Shown: one piece after another, positions 50,624-60,576 of the stretch
Numbering within the stretch: position 1 is the stretch's first letter
Layout: each line of letters begins with the position of its first letter
NCBI GenBank assembly: GCA_027686065.1
Contig: JAQCTH010000010.1
Location: forward strand, 1-64,000
Reading direction: 5' to 3'
From: Clostridiaceae bacterium AF10-41
GTDB taxonomy: Bacteria > Bacillota > Clostridia > Clostridiales > Clostridiaceae
Length of the DNA: 64,000 nt
Program-made: the position numbers and the translations under genes
Notes under the pieces: model-generated
What the model was told of the DNA's origin: nothing
The model's input: the letters and a program-made list of their open reading frames with translations, nothing else
Database searches by the model: none

Positions 50624-50652
50624 TTGGATTTTTTGACAAAATATAGTATAAT
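50624..50652 (+). promoter_or_regulatory. Promoter of the plus-strand small RNA
   Basis: TTGGAT (50624-50629), 17-nt spacer, TATAAT (50647-50652). Predicted start near 50659. Confidence 0.65.
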
Positions 50653-50658
50653 AAATAT

Positions 50659-50838
50659 ATAAATTTTACAATTATTTTATTTATTACATATATTTTCATT
50701 ATAAAACTGCCCATACTACTGTTAATAATTTATTATTGACAGTTTTAATAAAACCCCACATATGTTCATTTATTCCCTTTCTTAAATGAACATAAAACCC
50801 TTTAACCTGTGCAACATTTTGTACAGGTTTTTTTTATC
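50659..50838 (+). ncRNA. Putative C-rich small regulatory RNA
   Basis: About 180 nt with its own promoter and terminator and no plausible ORF. Hairpins: CTGTTAATAA / TTATTGACAG (50719-50742, 4-nt loop); TATGTTCATTTA / TAAATGAACATA (50761-50794) with loop TTCCCTTTCT; and terminator AACCTGT / ACAGGTT (50804-50829) plus a run of eight T. Unpaired AAACCCC and AAACCC flank the second hairpin. The three C-rich spots could pair with Shine-Dalgarno sequences, as in RsaE/RoxS-type sRNAs; I do not claim homology. Confidence 0.6.
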
Positions 50839-50850
50839 AATTATTCATTG

Positions 50851-50871
50851 AAAAAAGGCCTTTCGGCCTTT
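50851..50871 (-). terminator. Terminator of the M23 peptidase gene
   Basis: AAAGGCC / GGCCTTT (50854-50860 and 50865-50871) with loop TTTC and a minus-strand T-run. Confidence 0.85.
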
Positions 50872-50874
50872 GTT

Positions 50875-52191
50875 CTACACATACTGCATAGGATTTATAT
50901 GTTGTCCATTAATTCTTATTTCCCAATGAATATGTGGACCTGTGCTCATACCTGTTGATCCAACATATGCAATTGTTTGACCTCTAGCCACAGTTTGTCC
51001 AACGCTCACTAACCTTTGACTATTGTGAGCATATAAGGTTTGTACTCCACCTCCATGGTCAATTATTACAGTTTCTCCATATCCAGATATCCATCCTGAA
51101 TATACAACCACACCACTTTTAGATGCGGCAACAGGCGCACCATAAGGATCACCTAAATCTACACCAGTATGAAATCCTGCCTCTCCTGTTACTGGATTAG
51201 TTCTAGGTCCATATTCATCAGTTACAACTCCATATCCAGGTCGTAAAAATGTTTCGCTACTTGGATCCCCAGGTATTCCATTACCACCTGAATTTTCTCC
51301 ACCATTATTATTTCCGCCACCATTATTATTCCCATTATTTATTTCATCAAATATGCTATCTAATTCTTGTTGTAATTGCTTATTATACGAAACTAAATCT
51401 CCAATTTTAGCTTCTAGTTCTTCTTGTTTATCTGTAAGAGAATTTATTAAATTAGATTTCTGCGATTCTAATCCATAGAGTTCGTCCATTTTACTTTGGT
51501 GAAACTCTTGTTTTACTAAAAATTCTTTTTGTGCATCCTTTAGTTCATCTTGCTTTGCAACAATTTCCTTTTTGCTTAATTCTATTTTTTCTAGATTTTT
51601 TGAAATCTCAATTTTTTCTTCTTCTAGCTGCTTTTGAAGATTTTTGGCAGCTTCCATTAAACTTTTATCTAAGCTTATTATTTTATATACATTCTCTATA
51701 TTATTAAGTAAGGAAATTATATTTTCACTTTTAAGTACCATATATATGTAATTTGAAGTTATATCAATCTTATAATAACTCCTAACCCTTTGATCTAAAG
51801 CTTCTTTTATTCTTTTACCCTCTTCTTCTTTTTGTATTATAAGATTTTCCCTAGTTTTTATTTCATCCTCTGCAATAGAAATATCATTATTTATATTATC
51901 TATTTCAACTTGAACTTCATTTATTTTACTTTGATAAGAATTTACTTCTGCCTTTGCACTATCCAAATCCTTACTTTTATCATTTATTTGATTTAAAATC
52001 CCTTGTAAATCATTAGCTTGATTTTCTAATTCATCATTTATTTGCCCTTTTTCATTCTCTAGATTATTTATATCATTTTGATTTTGATTTATTTTATCTT
52101 TTAAAGAGCCTGTACTATCCGCTAATGCTAAAGTATTACTTGAAAAAATTACTGCAATAGCTAAAGTTATTATTTTTATTTTTTTATTCAC
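50875..52191 (-). CDS. Secreted coiled-coil M23 peptidoglycan hydrolase (EnvC/NlpD-like)
   Basis: 438 residues: signal peptide with likely cleavage after ALA (residue 24), two long coiled-coil stretches (about 30-130 and 165-275), a Gly/Asn linker (about 285-305), then a LytM domain with Zn ligands H341, D345 and H422 and catalytic H389. All active-site residues are present, so it can cut peptidoglycan cross-links itself, unlike degenerate EnvC. Acts outside the membrane. Confidence 0.93.
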   Translation of the reverse strand: MNKKIKIITLAIAVIFSSNTLALADSTGSLKDKINQNQNDINNLENEKGQINDELENQANDLQGILNQINDKSKDLDSAKAEVNSYQSKINEVQVEIDNINNDISIAEDEIKTRENLIIQKEEEGKRIKEALDQRVRSYYKIDITSNYIYMVLKSENIISLLNNIENVYKIISLDKSLMEAAKNLQKQLEEEKIEISKNLEKIELSKKEIVAKQDELKDAQKEFLVKQEFHQSKMDELYGLESQKSNLINSLTDKQEELEAKIGDLVSYNKQLQQELDSIFDEINNGNNNGGGNNNGGENSGGNGIPGDPSSETFLRPGYGVVTDEYGPRTNPVTGEAGFHTGVDLGDPYGAPVAASKSGVVVYSGWISGYGETVIIDHGGGVQTLYAHNSQRLVSVGQTVARGQTIAYVGSTGMSTGPHIHWEIRINGQHINPMQYV

Positions 52192-52208
52192 CTATAATAC
52201 ACCTACCT

Positions 52209-53465
52209 TTATTCTAAGTTAAACTTTTGTACGTCAATCACTTGCCATTTTTCATCAATATACTGAATTTGAGTTAAAAACATTTCATCAACATTACTTT
52301 TTATAAATGGCATAAGCTTTTTACTTATACTATAATTTAAATTAATAACTACATTAGCCCTATAAGTGTTATTTTCATAATAATACTCACTACTTTTTAC
52401 TTTTGTATTTAATTCAGTAATATCATAATTATTTTTTAAAAATAAACTTTCCTTTCTTATGCTATCATAAATCTTGTTCTTAGCCTCATCACTTGAATGC
52501 TCTATTAAAGAGTAGTCATTAGAATTTAAAGCATTAAAGACACTACTATAAAAACTATCAATAAATTTATCTATATTAGCCGTAAGTGTATCATTGACAA
52601 TATTAATCTCTATATTAATATTGGGTAATTTATTTACCTTAATTTTATCGCTTCTTATTACCCCCCATGGAAATTTTCTTTCCAAATATAACTCAACATT
52701 TTTTTCTAATGGTATCGGTCCATAGTTTTTTATTTCTTTTACAGTTTTATTTATATTAACATCGTTTATATATACATTTGCATCACTAAAATTTGATGTT
52801 AAGCTTATGTTTATAGCCTTTAAGTTCAATGTATATTCTTCATCCTGTATTGCAAATACTGTTTGTTCTTCAACTACTTGTCCATAAGATGTATCTAACT
52901 CAGCTTTTATTATATATTTCCCGGGAATTAGACTTCTTTTTATTTTTGTTGATTCCATTTTTAAATTATTTACATAAATTTCAGCTTCATTAAAATTCGT
53001 ATTTATTTTCATATTAATTGGATTTATTTTTAATTTATAATTATCAAAAAATAAAATTTTCTCATTTTTCAAAACAAGAAAACTACTTTCTCCATAAATA
53101 CCTAGATGATTTATCAGCTCATCAATTTTAGCAGGATAATCTAAATAATAATCAGCCAATGGTTGAAAATCACTTTTACTTATTTTTTTATTATTAACTT
53201 CTACTTTTTTATATATCTTTTCAGGTTTATTTTCCTTTAAGGCTATTTCTAAGTTTTTCAGAACAATATCTTTCGATGATTCATAACTATATATCTTAAA
53301 AGTAACAATAAAAACAAAACTTAGAAGAATTATAAATATTATTTTTCTTTTTATTATAAATTCTTTTATATTATTAAATCTTAATGCTTTTATATCTTCT
53401 CTCAAATAATATAAATATTCTCTTAAATAATTTAATAAATTGTTAAATTTATTCAAATTTATCAA
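52209..53465 (-). CDS. TcaA-like membrane protein
   Basis: 418 residues: N-terminal cytosolic segment (about 1-39), one transmembrane helix (41-59), then repeated TcaA-type beta domains (NINPINMKINTNFNEAEIYV; NLKAINISLTSNFSDANVYI), a PEGA-like pattern, and a C-terminal NTF2-like end. The zinc ribbon usual at the N-terminus of TcaA/YvbJ is missing. Lies 17 bp upstream of the M23 gene, so both may serve the envelope. Confidence 0.65.
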   Translation of the reverse strand: MINLNKFNNLLNYLREYLYYLREDIKALRFNNIKEFIIKRKIIFIILLSFVFIVTFKIYSYESSKDIVLKNLEIALKENKPEKIYKKVEVNNKKISKSDFQPLADYYLDYPAKIDELINHLGIYGESSFLVLKNEKILFFDNYKLKINPINMKINTNFNEAEIYVNNLKMESTKIKRSLIPGKYIIKAELDTSYGQVVEEQTVFAIQDEEYTLNLKAINISLTSNFSDANVYINDVNINKTVKEIKNYGPIPLEKNVELYLERKFPWGVIRSDKIKVNKLPNINIEINIVNDTLTANIDKFIDSFYSSVFNALNSNDYSLIEHSSDEAKNKIYDSIRKESLFLKNNYDITELNTKVKSSEYYYENNTYRANVVINLNYSISKKLMPFIKSNVDEMFLTQIQYIDEKWQVIDVQKFNLE

Positions 53466-53471
53466 CTCTCT

Positions 53472-53813
53472 TTACTCTAAAATATCTATTATCCACTTTT
53501 TACATTCTAAGCACTTATATATTCTTATAACGAATAAATCTAGTACTCTTTCTACTCCTGTTGTTGATTGTAATTCTACTTCTTCCCTTGTTAAAAACTC
53601 ATCATTTTCATCTAAAAACCCTGGTATTTCAATTATGTAGTTTTTATTTGTCTTTTCACAACACTCATTTTGACCAACCACTTCTATTTCTTCATATGCA
53701 AGATTGGCACTAAGTTCTTGTATAATATCTATTATATCTTCAAATTCATCTAAATTGTCTAAAAAATCTTCCTTATAAAATATTAAGTCCTTTATTTCGA
53801 ATAATTTTTCCAT
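53472..53813 (-). CDS. Small acidic protein of unknown function
   Basis: 113 residues, acidic and Leu/Ile-rich: MEKLFEIKDLIFYKEDFLDN at the start, CCEKTNKNYII in the middle, and CLECKKWIIDILE at the end (paired cysteines). Six bp before the TcaA-like gene, hence probably in one operon. Family not recognised. Confidence 0.6.
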   Translation of the reverse strand: MEKLFEIKDLIFYKEDFLDNLDEFEDIIDIIQELSANLAYEEIEVVGQNECCEKTNKNYIIEIPGFLDENDEFLTREEVELQSTTGVERVLDLFVIRIYKCLECKKWIIDILE

Positions 53814-53955
53814 AAAAACACACCTTTATTTATATTTTTAATTTAATTTTATATTTATTAATAATATTAATCAAGATATTTTGTATAATAGTAACCTAAC
53901 AATAAATGTATGTTATAATTTAAAAGTAATATTTTATATTTAAGGAGAGGTTTTT

Positions 53956-54723
53956 ATGATCTTTGATAGTCATATACATTCTAAATTTTCCACTGATAGT
54001 ACTATGAAAATAATAGATGCAATTAATATAGCAAAGGAAAAAAATATAGGAATTATAATAACAGATCATATGGATTTAGACTATCCTGTAAAAGATGAGT
54101 TTAGATTTGACATTAATGAATATTTTAGTGAATATGAAATCCATAGATCACATAACGTAAAGTTAGGAATAGAACTAGGATTAACTGAAAATACTCTTAT
54201 AGAAAATGAAAGAATAGCTGCTAACCCTAATTTTGATTTTGTTTTAGGTTCTATCCATGCAGTTAAAGGTCTAGATATATATTGTGATTATATTAATCAA
54301 GGATATAATAAGCAAGATTTTTTCTCTCTTTACTTTGAGGACATGCTTAAATGCGTGAAATCATATAATAACTTCGATTCCTTATCTCATATAGATTATC
54401 CTTGTAGATATTGTAAATTTGATAATAAGGAAATTTTAATAGCTGATTTTAAAGATATTTTAGCTGTGATTTTCAAAACTCTTATTAATAAGGGGAAGGT
54501 CTTGGAACTTAATACTTCAAGACTTCATATTAAAGAATCTCATGATGCCTTACTAGACATTTATAATCTTTATAGCGATTTAGGCGGAAAATATGTTACT
54601 TTAGGATCTGATTCACATATACAAAACAATATTTCTAGAAATTTTGATATAGCCTTAAGCTTTCTGGACACATTAAATTTACAAGGTGTTTATTTTAATA
54701 AAAGAAAACTTGAGCTTTTTTAA
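53956..54723 (+). CDS. hisJ: Histidinol-phosphatase, PHP family
   Basis: Dephosphorylates histidinol phosphate, the step before HisD. 255 residues with the PHP metal motif DSHIHSKFSTDST (H6, H8), TDHMD, and GSDSH near the end. Firmicutes use this PHP enzyme (HisJ/HisK) instead of the HAD domain of enterobacterial HisB, and here the HisB in the operon lacks that domain. It is convergent to the his operon, separated by a strong terminator. Confidence 0.88.
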   Translation: MIFDSHIHSKFSTDSTMKIIDAINIAKEKNIGIIITDHMDLDYPVKDEFRFDINEYFSEYEIHRSHNVKLGIELGLTENTLIENERIAANPNFDFVLGSIHAVKGLDIYCDYINQGYNKQDFFSLYFEDMLKCVKSYNNFDSLSHIDYPCRYCKFDNKEILIADFKDILAVIFKTLINKGKVLELNTSRLHIKESHDALLDIYNLYSDLGGKYVTLGSDSHIQNNISRNFDIALSFLDTLNLQGVYFNKRKLELF

Positions 54724-54738
54724 AATATTGTTTCAAAT

Positions 54739-54820
54739 TAAAAACTACTAATCTTTAGAGTTATTGGTTGGTTTAAAATTATTAAAACTTAACCAAAAAC
54801 TCTTATCATAGTAGTTTTTA
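54739..54820. terminator. Large bidirectional terminator between hisJ and hisE
   Basis: Outer stem TAAAAACTACTA (54739-54750) with TAGTAGTTTTTA (54809-54820), inner AGAGTT / AACTCT and TTGGTT / AACCAA. It separates the convergent genes. Confidence 0.8.
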
Positions 54821-54825
54821 CAAAA

Positions 54826-55152
54826 TCATATTTCTTCTATTTCTCTTCTTTCATCTTTTAAATTGTTTATCTTCTTTCTTCTCTTTTTTAACTCTTCCTC
54901 AACTTCTTCAACTGAAATATTAAGTTCTGCCATAGTCACAAGTAAATGATAAATTAAATCTCCTATTTCTAGTATTTGTTCTTCTTTATTATCATTTTTT
55001 GCACTTATTATAGTTTCTGTACATTCTTCTCCGAGTTTTTTTAGTATTTTATCTATTCCTTTATTAAATAAATAGCTTGTATAAGAACTTTCATCTCTAT
55101 TTTCTTTTCTATCTTCTATCACTTCATATAATTCAAATATAATATCCTCCAA
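54826..55152 (-). CDS. hisE: Phosphoribosyl-ATP pyrophosphatase
   Basis: Second step of histidine synthesis, hydrolysing PR-ATP to PR-AMP. All-alpha MazG-like fold, 108 residues, with KLGEECTETIISAKN (about 41-55) and EIGDLIYHLLVTMAE (about 66-80). Separate from HisI, whereas many bacteria fuse the two. Last gene of the operon. Confidence 0.95.
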   Translation of the reverse strand: MEDIIFELYEVIEDRKENRDESSYTSYLFNKGIDKILKKLGEECTETIISAKNDNKEEQILEIGDLIYHLLVTMAELNISVEEVEEELKKRRKKINNLKDERREIEEI

Positions 55153-55195
55153 AAATAATCACCCCTTAAATAAACTAAAATCTTTTAACTACAAT

Positions 55196-55522
55196 TTATA
55201 ATATCCTTTTATAAAAACAGCTTCTTTCTCCAGTGTGGCAAGCTACTCCCTTTTGTTCTACTAAAACTAGTATTGTATCTAAATCACAATCTACTTTTAA
55301 TTCTTTAACTGTTTGAACATTTCCTGAGGTAGCTCCTTTATTCCAAAGCTCATTTCTGCTTCTACTGTAAAACCAAGTCATCTTTGTTTCTAGGATTTTT
55401 AATAAGCTTTCTTTTGACATATAGGCAAGCATTAATACTTCTTTAGTATTAAAATCTTGAACAATTGCCGGAACTAAACCATTGCCTTTATTAAAATCTA
55501 TTAAATTTACATCAAACTCCAT
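55196..55522 (-). CDS. hisI: Phosphoribosyl-AMP cyclohydrolase
   Basis: Opens the adenine ring of PR-AMP. 108 residues with [36 protein letters not shown] and zinc cysteines including CDLDT and [10 protein letters not shown]. One bp after hisF. Confidence 0.95.
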   Translation of the reverse strand: MEFDVNLIDFNKGNGLVPAIVQDFNTKEVLMLAYMSKESLLKILETKMTWFYSRSRNELWNKGATSGNVQTVKELKVDCDLDTILVLVEQKGVACHTGERSCFYKRIL

Positions 55523-55523
55523 T

Positions 55524-56282
55524 TTAATACCTAACCTCTATATTATTTTTTCTTAAATATTCTTTAACATCTTTAACTTTTAAATCTCCATAGTGAAATA
55601 AAGAAGCTGCTAAAGCTGCATCTCCTTTTCCTTCTATAAATACATCTTTAAAGTCTTCTATTTTTCCACATCCACCTGATGCTATAACTGGAATATCCAC
55701 AATTTCACTAACTTTTCTTGTTAGTTCTAGGTCGAAGCCATTTTTAGTTCCATCTGCATCCATTGAAGTTAATAGTATTTCTCCTGCTCCTAGTTTGTAC
55801 CCTTCTTCTATCCAACTAAACAGCTCTATTCCTGTATCAATTCTTCCACCATTTATAAGTACATTCCATTTATTTTCACCTACTCTTTTTGCATCAACAG
55901 CTAGCACTATACACTGATTTCCAAAGTAATAAGCTCCTTCTTTAATTAAGTTTTTATTTCTTATGGCAGCTGAATTTAAGCTTATTTTATCTGCACCAGC
56001 TCTTAAAATATTTCTTATCTCATCTATATTACCTATTCCTCCACCTACAGTGAAGGGAATAAAAACTTTTTCAGATACCTTTTCTACTAATTCAACAATT
56101 GTTTTTCTTTTTTCATGTGTAGCAGTAATATCTAAAAATACTATTTCATCAGCACCTTGAAGATAATATTCTTCTGCCAGTGTTACTGGATCTCCAACTT
56201 CTTTAAGGCCTTCAAAATTAATTCCTTTAACTACTTTTCCATCTTTAACATCTAAACATGGTATTATTCTCTTAGTATGCAT
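55524..56282 (-). CDS. hisF: Imidazole glycerol phosphate synthase cyclase subunit
   Basis: TIM-barrel half of IGP synthase; it takes ammonia from HisH. 252 residues from ATG 56282, which has AGGTGA upstream and makes D11 the catalytic Asp ([11 protein letters not shown]). The second catalytic Asp is in VLAVDAKR. The frame stays open to 56360 inside hisA but has no start site there. Confidence 0.95.
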   Translation of the reverse strand: MHTKRIIPCLDVKDGKVVKGINFEGLKEVGDPVTLAEEYYLQGADEIVFLDITATHEKRKTIVELVEKVSEKVFIPFTVGGGIGNIDEIRNILRAGADKISLNSAAIRNKNLIKEGAYYFGNQCIVLAVDAKRVGENKWNVLINGGRIDTGIELFSWIEEGYKLGAGEILLTSMDADGTKNGFDLELTRKVSEIVDIPVIASGGCGKIEDFKDVFIEGKGDAALAASLFHYGDLKVKDVKEYLRKNNIEVRY

Positions 56283-56290
56283 AACTTCAC

Positions 56291-57004
56291 CTACTTTATA
56301 GAATCTATAGCTTCTTTTAAATTTACATCCTTTGAATATATAGCTTTTCCTATTATACATCCATAAATATTTAACTTATTTAAAGTAATAATGTTATCTA
56401 TATTTTTTATTCCTCCAGATGAAGTTATATCTATATTAGTAAGTTCACTTATTTCCTTCACTATATCCACATTAGGTCCTTGGAGAGTTCCATCCTTTGT
56501 TATATCAGTTACAATTATATTTGTAATACCTATGTCTTCCATTTCCTTTATTAAATCTATATAATGAGTTTCACTTTTATTTATCCAACCCTTTGTGCAT
56601 ATAAATCCATCTTTAAAATCTATAGCTACAGCAATTTTTTCTTTAAATTCTTCTACAGCTTTTTTTAATAATTCCTTATCTTCAATAGCTACTGTTCCTA
56701 AGATAACTCTTTTTACTCCACCATCTATTAAAGCTTTAATGTCTTCAAATGTCCTAATTCCTCCTCCAACTTCTACATCTATATTCAAGGTTTTAACAAC
56801 ATTTAAAATTAAATCTTTATTTACAAGCCTTCCTTCCTTTGCTCCATCTAGATCCACCAAATGAATAAGCTCAACTCCTGTAGCTTTAAAGGATCTAGCT
56901 ATTTCTAACACTTCTCCTTTTATGCTGTCTTTTTTATCATAATTTCCTTGATATAGCCTAACTGCCTTACCATCTATAATATCAACTGCTGGAATTATTA
57001 TCAT
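56291..57004 (-). CDS. hisA: ProFAR isomerase
   Basis: Amadori isomerase of histidine synthesis, a TIM barrel homologous to HisF. 237 residues; [15 protein letters not shown] with the catalytic Asp D8 and [14 protein letters not shown] with the second Asp. Overlaps hisH by 4 bp (ATGA), coupled translation. Confidence 0.96.
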   Translation of the reverse strand: MIIIPAVDIIDGKAVRLYQGNYDKKDSIKGEVLEIARSFKATGVELIHLVDLDGAKEGRLVNKDLILNVVKTLNIDVEVGGGIRTFEDIKALIDGGVKRVILGTVAIEDKELLKKAVEEFKEKIAVAIDFKDGFICTKGWINKSETHYIDLIKEMEDIGITNIIVTDITKDGTLQGPNVDIVKEISELTNIDITSSGGIKNIDNIITLNKLNIYGCIIGKAIYSKDVNLKEAIDSIK

Positions 57005-57615
57005 AATATCATCTCCCCAAACTTTTTTAACAAACTTAGCCCAACTTCCCCACTCTTTTCTGGATGAAATTGCATACCTATTATATTCTTTGATCTAAAT
57101 ATTCCTGGTACCTTTACACCACCATAATTAGAATAAGCAACTAAATCCTCATCTTTATATTCTGTCGCCATAAAACTATGAACATAATAGATAAATTTAT
57201 CCTCACCTAAGTTGTCAATAACTTCATCTTCTTTATTTATAATTAATTTATTCCATCCCATATGAGGAATTTTAACCTTTTCCTTTGGCTCTATCTTTTT
57301 AATTTCACCTTTTAGTAAGCCAAGTCCCTCACATTCCATTCCTTCAAATCCCTTTTCAAATAAAATTTGCATTCCAAGACAAATTCCAAGAAGGTATTTA
57401 CCATTTTTAGCTTCTTGTAGCAATATATTATCTAAATCATTGACTTTCAAATTATCCATAGCCTGCTTAAAGGCACCAACTCCTGGTAATATTATAGCCT
57501 TGGCTTTTTTTATTATTTCTTTATCCTTTGTTATAACAGCCTTTATTTTTAATAATTTCAAAGCATTTTCTATACTTTTTAAATTTCCCATTCCATAATC
57601 AATAACAGCAATCAT
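57001..57615 (-). CDS. hisH: Imidazole glycerol phosphate synthase glutaminase subunit
   Basis: Class I glutamine amidotransferase that supplies ammonia to HisF. 204 residues with the triad C79 (GICLGMQ), H184 and E186 (FHPEKSG). Confidence 0.96.
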   Translation of the reverse strand: MIAVIDYGMGNLKSIENALKLLKIKAVITKDKEIIKKAKAIILPGVGAFKQAMDNLKVNDLDNILLQEAKNGKYLLGICLGMQILFEKGFEGMECEGLGLLKGEIKKIEPKEKVKIPHMGWNKLIINKEDEVIDNLGEDKFIYYVHSFMATEYKDEDLVAYSNYGGVKVPGIFRSKNIIGMQFHPEKSGEVGLSLLKKFGEMIL

Positions 57616-57641
57616 AATTTTATCCTTTTCCTTACTATAAA

Positions 57642-58229
57642 TTATAAATTTCCCTTGCTAGATAAAATTTTATTCTTATCTTCAGCATAACTTACTGCTT
57701 CTTTAAGACTTCTTCCAAAAGCCTTAAATATACTTTCCATTTTATGATGATCATTTCCCCCATATAAGTTTCTAACATGAATAGTCGAATTAGAATTCAT
57801 CGCTACAGCCCTAAAAAATTCCTTTGCCATTTCTGTTGAAAAGTTTCCTATTTGCTCTCTTTTAAATTCACTATCAAAGTGCAAAAAGCTTCTTCCACTT
57901 AAATCTAAAATCACTTGACTTAAAGCTTCATCCATAGGTACATAACTCATTCCATATCTCTTTATTCCAACTTTTTTATCTAATGCCTTATCTAAAGCTC
58001 GTCCTAAACATATTCCTATATCTTCTACTAAGTGATGATCACATACATCTATATCGCCTGTAGCTTCTAGATTTATATCTATTCCACTATGAAATGAAAA
58101 TAAACTTAGCATATGATTAAAAAAGCCTACTGGAGTATTTATTTCACTTTTTCCCTGGCCATCTATATTTATTGCTAATAATATCTTTGTTTCTTTTGTT
58201 TCTCTCTTTATAGAAGAAATTCTACTCAC
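57642..58229 (-). CDS. hisB: Imidazoleglycerol-phosphate dehydratase
   Basis: Dehydrates IGP to imidazole-acetol phosphate. Single-domain form without the N-terminal phosphatase. 195 residues from GTG 58229, five nt after GGAGGTGA and overlapping hisC; the family core GFFNHMLSLFSFHSG, DVCDHHLVEDIGI and NDHHKMESIFKAFGR supply the Mn-binding His residues. An in-frame start at 58259 is unlikely. Confidence 0.95.
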   Translation of the reverse strand: MSRISSIKRETKETKILLAINIDGQGKSEINTPVGFFNHMLSLFSFHSGIDINLEATGDIDVCDHHLVEDIGICLGRALDKALDKKVGIKRYGMSYVPMDEALSQVILDLSGRSFLHFDSEFKREQIGNFSTEMAKEFFRAVAMNSNSTIHVRNLYGGNDHHKMESIFKAFGRSLKEAVSYAEDKNKILSSKGNL

Positions 58230-59283
58230 AAATTTCACCTCCAAATAAAGCTTTATCAATTAAATCTAAAACTTTTTTATTTTCACTTGATAATCCAACT
58301 GTTATTCTAAAGCCATCATCATTAAAATTTCTAATTATTATATTATTATTATTTAAATTATTAATAATCTTTTCCTTTTCTTTAGATTTCCCATATATAA
58401 AATTTGCCTTAGATTTATAAAATTTTATATCTATATCTTTTTCATTTGCTTTTGCTTGTATATCTAATAAAGAATTATATAGTGTTTCTCTCTCTTCAAT
58501 TATCATATTTAAATTTTCTTTAAATCTTTTTTCATCTTTTAAAACTTCTATTGCAATTTCCTGAGATATAGAATTTACATTATAAGGTGTTTTGTATTTT
58601 TCTAATTTCTTTATATTTTCAGCCTTTGATATTAAAAATCCAACTCTTATAGCTGCTAGTCCCCAAGCCTTTGATAATGTTCTTGTTACTATTAAATTGT
58701 CATATTCATTGATGAAAGGAACCATAGTTTCGCCATAAAATTCAAAATAAGCTTCATCCACCAAAACAACTTTATCTCTAAATGCATTTAATACCTTTTT
58801 TATTTCATCTATTTTAAATTCATATCCTGTTGGGTTGTTTGGGTTAGAAAATATAACTAACTTAGCATTCTCTTCCACCCCTTTATTTATAAACTTATCT
58901 ATATCAACACCATTTTCTAAATCAATATCATACTTAATTAGTTTTCCATCATTTAAATCAGTATAAAAATCATACATTACAAAATCCGGAGTTAATGTAA
59001 GCACTTTATCTCCCTTTGATATGTTTTTACTTATTACTAAGTTAATCATTTCATCTGATCCATTTCCGATTATTAAATTTTCTTTAGTTAAACCTACAAT
59101 ACTAGCATAAGCTTCTCTTAATTTATCCCCATCAGTATTTGGATATCTATTTAACTCTAATTTTATTAACTTACTAATCATATTTTTAATTTCTTCTTCA
59201 CTACAGTCCACTGGATTTTCATTTCCATTTAATCTTATCTTTTCATCATTATTTACTGAATATACCCCAATATCTTTAATCAT
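58222..59283 (-). CDS. hisC: Histidinol-phosphate aminotransferase
   Basis: PLP enzyme of fold type I. 353 residues; PLP lysine in RTLSKAWG (K207 counted from the TTG at 59289; K205 from ATG 59283), IGNGSDEMINLV, SNPNNPTG, and a C-terminal Arg in FRITVG. ATG 59283 lies seven nt after GAGG and overlaps the hisD end by 8 bp, so I prefer it. Confidence 0.95.
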   Translation of the reverse strand: MIKDIGVYSVNNDEKIRLNGNENPVDCSEEEIKNMISKLIKLELNRYPNTDGDKLREAYASIVGLTKENLIIGNGSDEMINLVISKNISKGDKVLTLTPDFVMYDFYTDLNDGKLIKYDIDLENGVDIDKFINKGVEENAKLVIFSNPNNPTGYEFKIDEIKKVLNAFRDKVVLVDEAYFEFYGETMVPFINEYDNLIVTRTLSKAWGLAAIRVGFLISKAENIKKLEKYKTPYNVNSISQEIAIEVLKDEKRFKENLNMIIEERETLYNSLLDIQAKANEKDIDIKFYKSKANFIYGKSKEKEKIINNLNNNNIIIRNFNDDGFRITVGLSSENKKVLDLIDKALFGGEICE

Positions 59284-60562
59284 TGTCAATCCTCACTTTC
59301 ACTGAATTCCTATGGGCTGTTAAGCCTTCTTTTTCTGCTAAAATCATTATATTTTTTGATACCTTTTGTAATTCTTCTTTTGAATAATAAAGATATGAAC
59401 TTTTCTTTATAAAGCTATCAACTGAAAGAGGTGACGAAAATCTTGCTGTTCCATTAGTAGGTAATACATGGTTTGGCCCTGCATAATAATCTCCAAGTGG
59501 CTCTGGAGAATAATAACCTAAAAATATAGAACCTGCATTCTTTACACTACCAAGATACTCTAATGGGTTCTCTATCATTAATTCTAAATGCTCTGGCGCT
59601 ATTTTATTGGAAAGTTCTATGCATTTATTTATATCTTCACAAATTACTGCCATTCCATAATTTTTTAATGATTCCTCTATAGTATCTTTTCTTTCTAAAT
59701 CCTTTATTTGAATATTTATTTCTTCTAAAACTTCATTATAAAGTTTTTCTGAAGTAGTTAATAATATAGATGCTGCCCTTTTATCGTGTTCCGCTTGAGA
59801 CATTAAATCTGCAGCAATATATTTACTATTTGAGTTTTCATCTGCAATAACTAATATTTCACTTGGTCCTGCAACCATATCTATATCAACAGTTCCAAAC
59901 ACTAACTTCTTGGCCATCGCAACATATATATTCCCTGGTCCAACTATTTTATCAACATTTTTTATAGTTTGAGTTCCATAAGCTAAAGCTCCTATTGATT
60001 GAGCTCCACCTACCTTGTATATTTCACTTACCCCTGCTAAAGATGCTGCTACTAATATATATGGATTTATACTTCCATCCTTTTTAGGTGGTGTAACCAT
60101 AACTATTTCAGATACTCCCGCTATTTTAGCTGGTATAACATTCATAATTACAGATGAAGGATAAGAGGCTGTTCCCCCTGGCACATAAACTCCAACTCTT
60201 TGTAGTGGAGTTACTAATTGTCCCATAAACACTCCATTTTTTTCAATTATAGAGTATCCATTTTTAACTTGCTTCTCATGATACTTTTTAACATTTTTTA
60301 TTGAGCCTTTAATAGCTTCGATAAAAGCTTCTTCTACTAAGTTAAAAGCTTCACTTATTTCTTCTTTAGATACTTTCAAATTAGTAATATCAACCTTATC
60401 AAAAAGCTTATTAAATTTTATTAATGCTTTATCTTTATCTTTTTTAACTTCTTCTAATATAAGTCTTACATCATTTATAACATCTAAATCTTCTTCCCTA
60501 TTTTTTATTATCTCTAGTATTTCTTCTTCATTATTTACTGCTAAATTAAATAATTTCACCAT
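59276..60562 (-). CDS. hisD: Histidinol dehydrogenase
   Basis: NAD-dependent Zn enzyme, oxidises histidinol to histidine in two steps. 428 residues with GGTASYPSSVIMNVIPAKIAGV, GPGNIYVAMAKK, SQAEHDKRA (Zn ligands Gln and His) and PNHVLPTNGTARF. Third gene of the operon. Confidence 0.97.
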   Translation of the reverse strand: MVKLFNLAVNNEEEILEIIKNREEDLDVINDVRLILEEVKKDKDKALIKFNKLFDKVDITNLKVSKEEISEAFNLVEEAFIEAIKGSIKNVKKYHEKQVKNGYSIIEKNGVFMGQLVTPLQRVGVYVPGGTASYPSSVIMNVIPAKIAGVSEIVMVTPPKKDGSINPYILVAASLAGVSEIYKVGGAQSIGALAYGTQTIKNVDKIVGPGNIYVAMAKKLVFGTVDIDMVAGPSEILVIADENSNSKYIAADLMSQAEHDKRAASILLTTSEKLYNEVLEEINIQIKDLERKDTIEESLKNYGMAVICEDINKCIELSNKIAPEHLELMIENPLEYLGSVKNAGSIFLGYYSPEPLGDYYAGPNHVLPTNGTARFSSPLSVDSFIKKSSYLYYSKEELQKVSKNIMILAEKEGLTAHRNSVKVRIDND

Positions 60563-60576
60563 AGCCCTTGTCCCCT

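Larger units (their letters stand above)
50252..50874. other. 623-bp non-coding region with two RNA candidates
   Basis: Contains a nested hairpin at 50352-50424, a promoter-plus-terminator transcript on the plus strand at 50659-50838, and the terminator of the M23 peptidase gene. An open frame on the minus strand at 50290-50484 has no ribosome-binding site and an uneven composition. Confidence 0.6.

Noticed and set aside
50633..50652. TTGACA at 50633-50638 as a perfect -35
   Set aside because: Only 8 nt from TATAAT. TTGGAT at 50624 gives the right 17-nt spacing.
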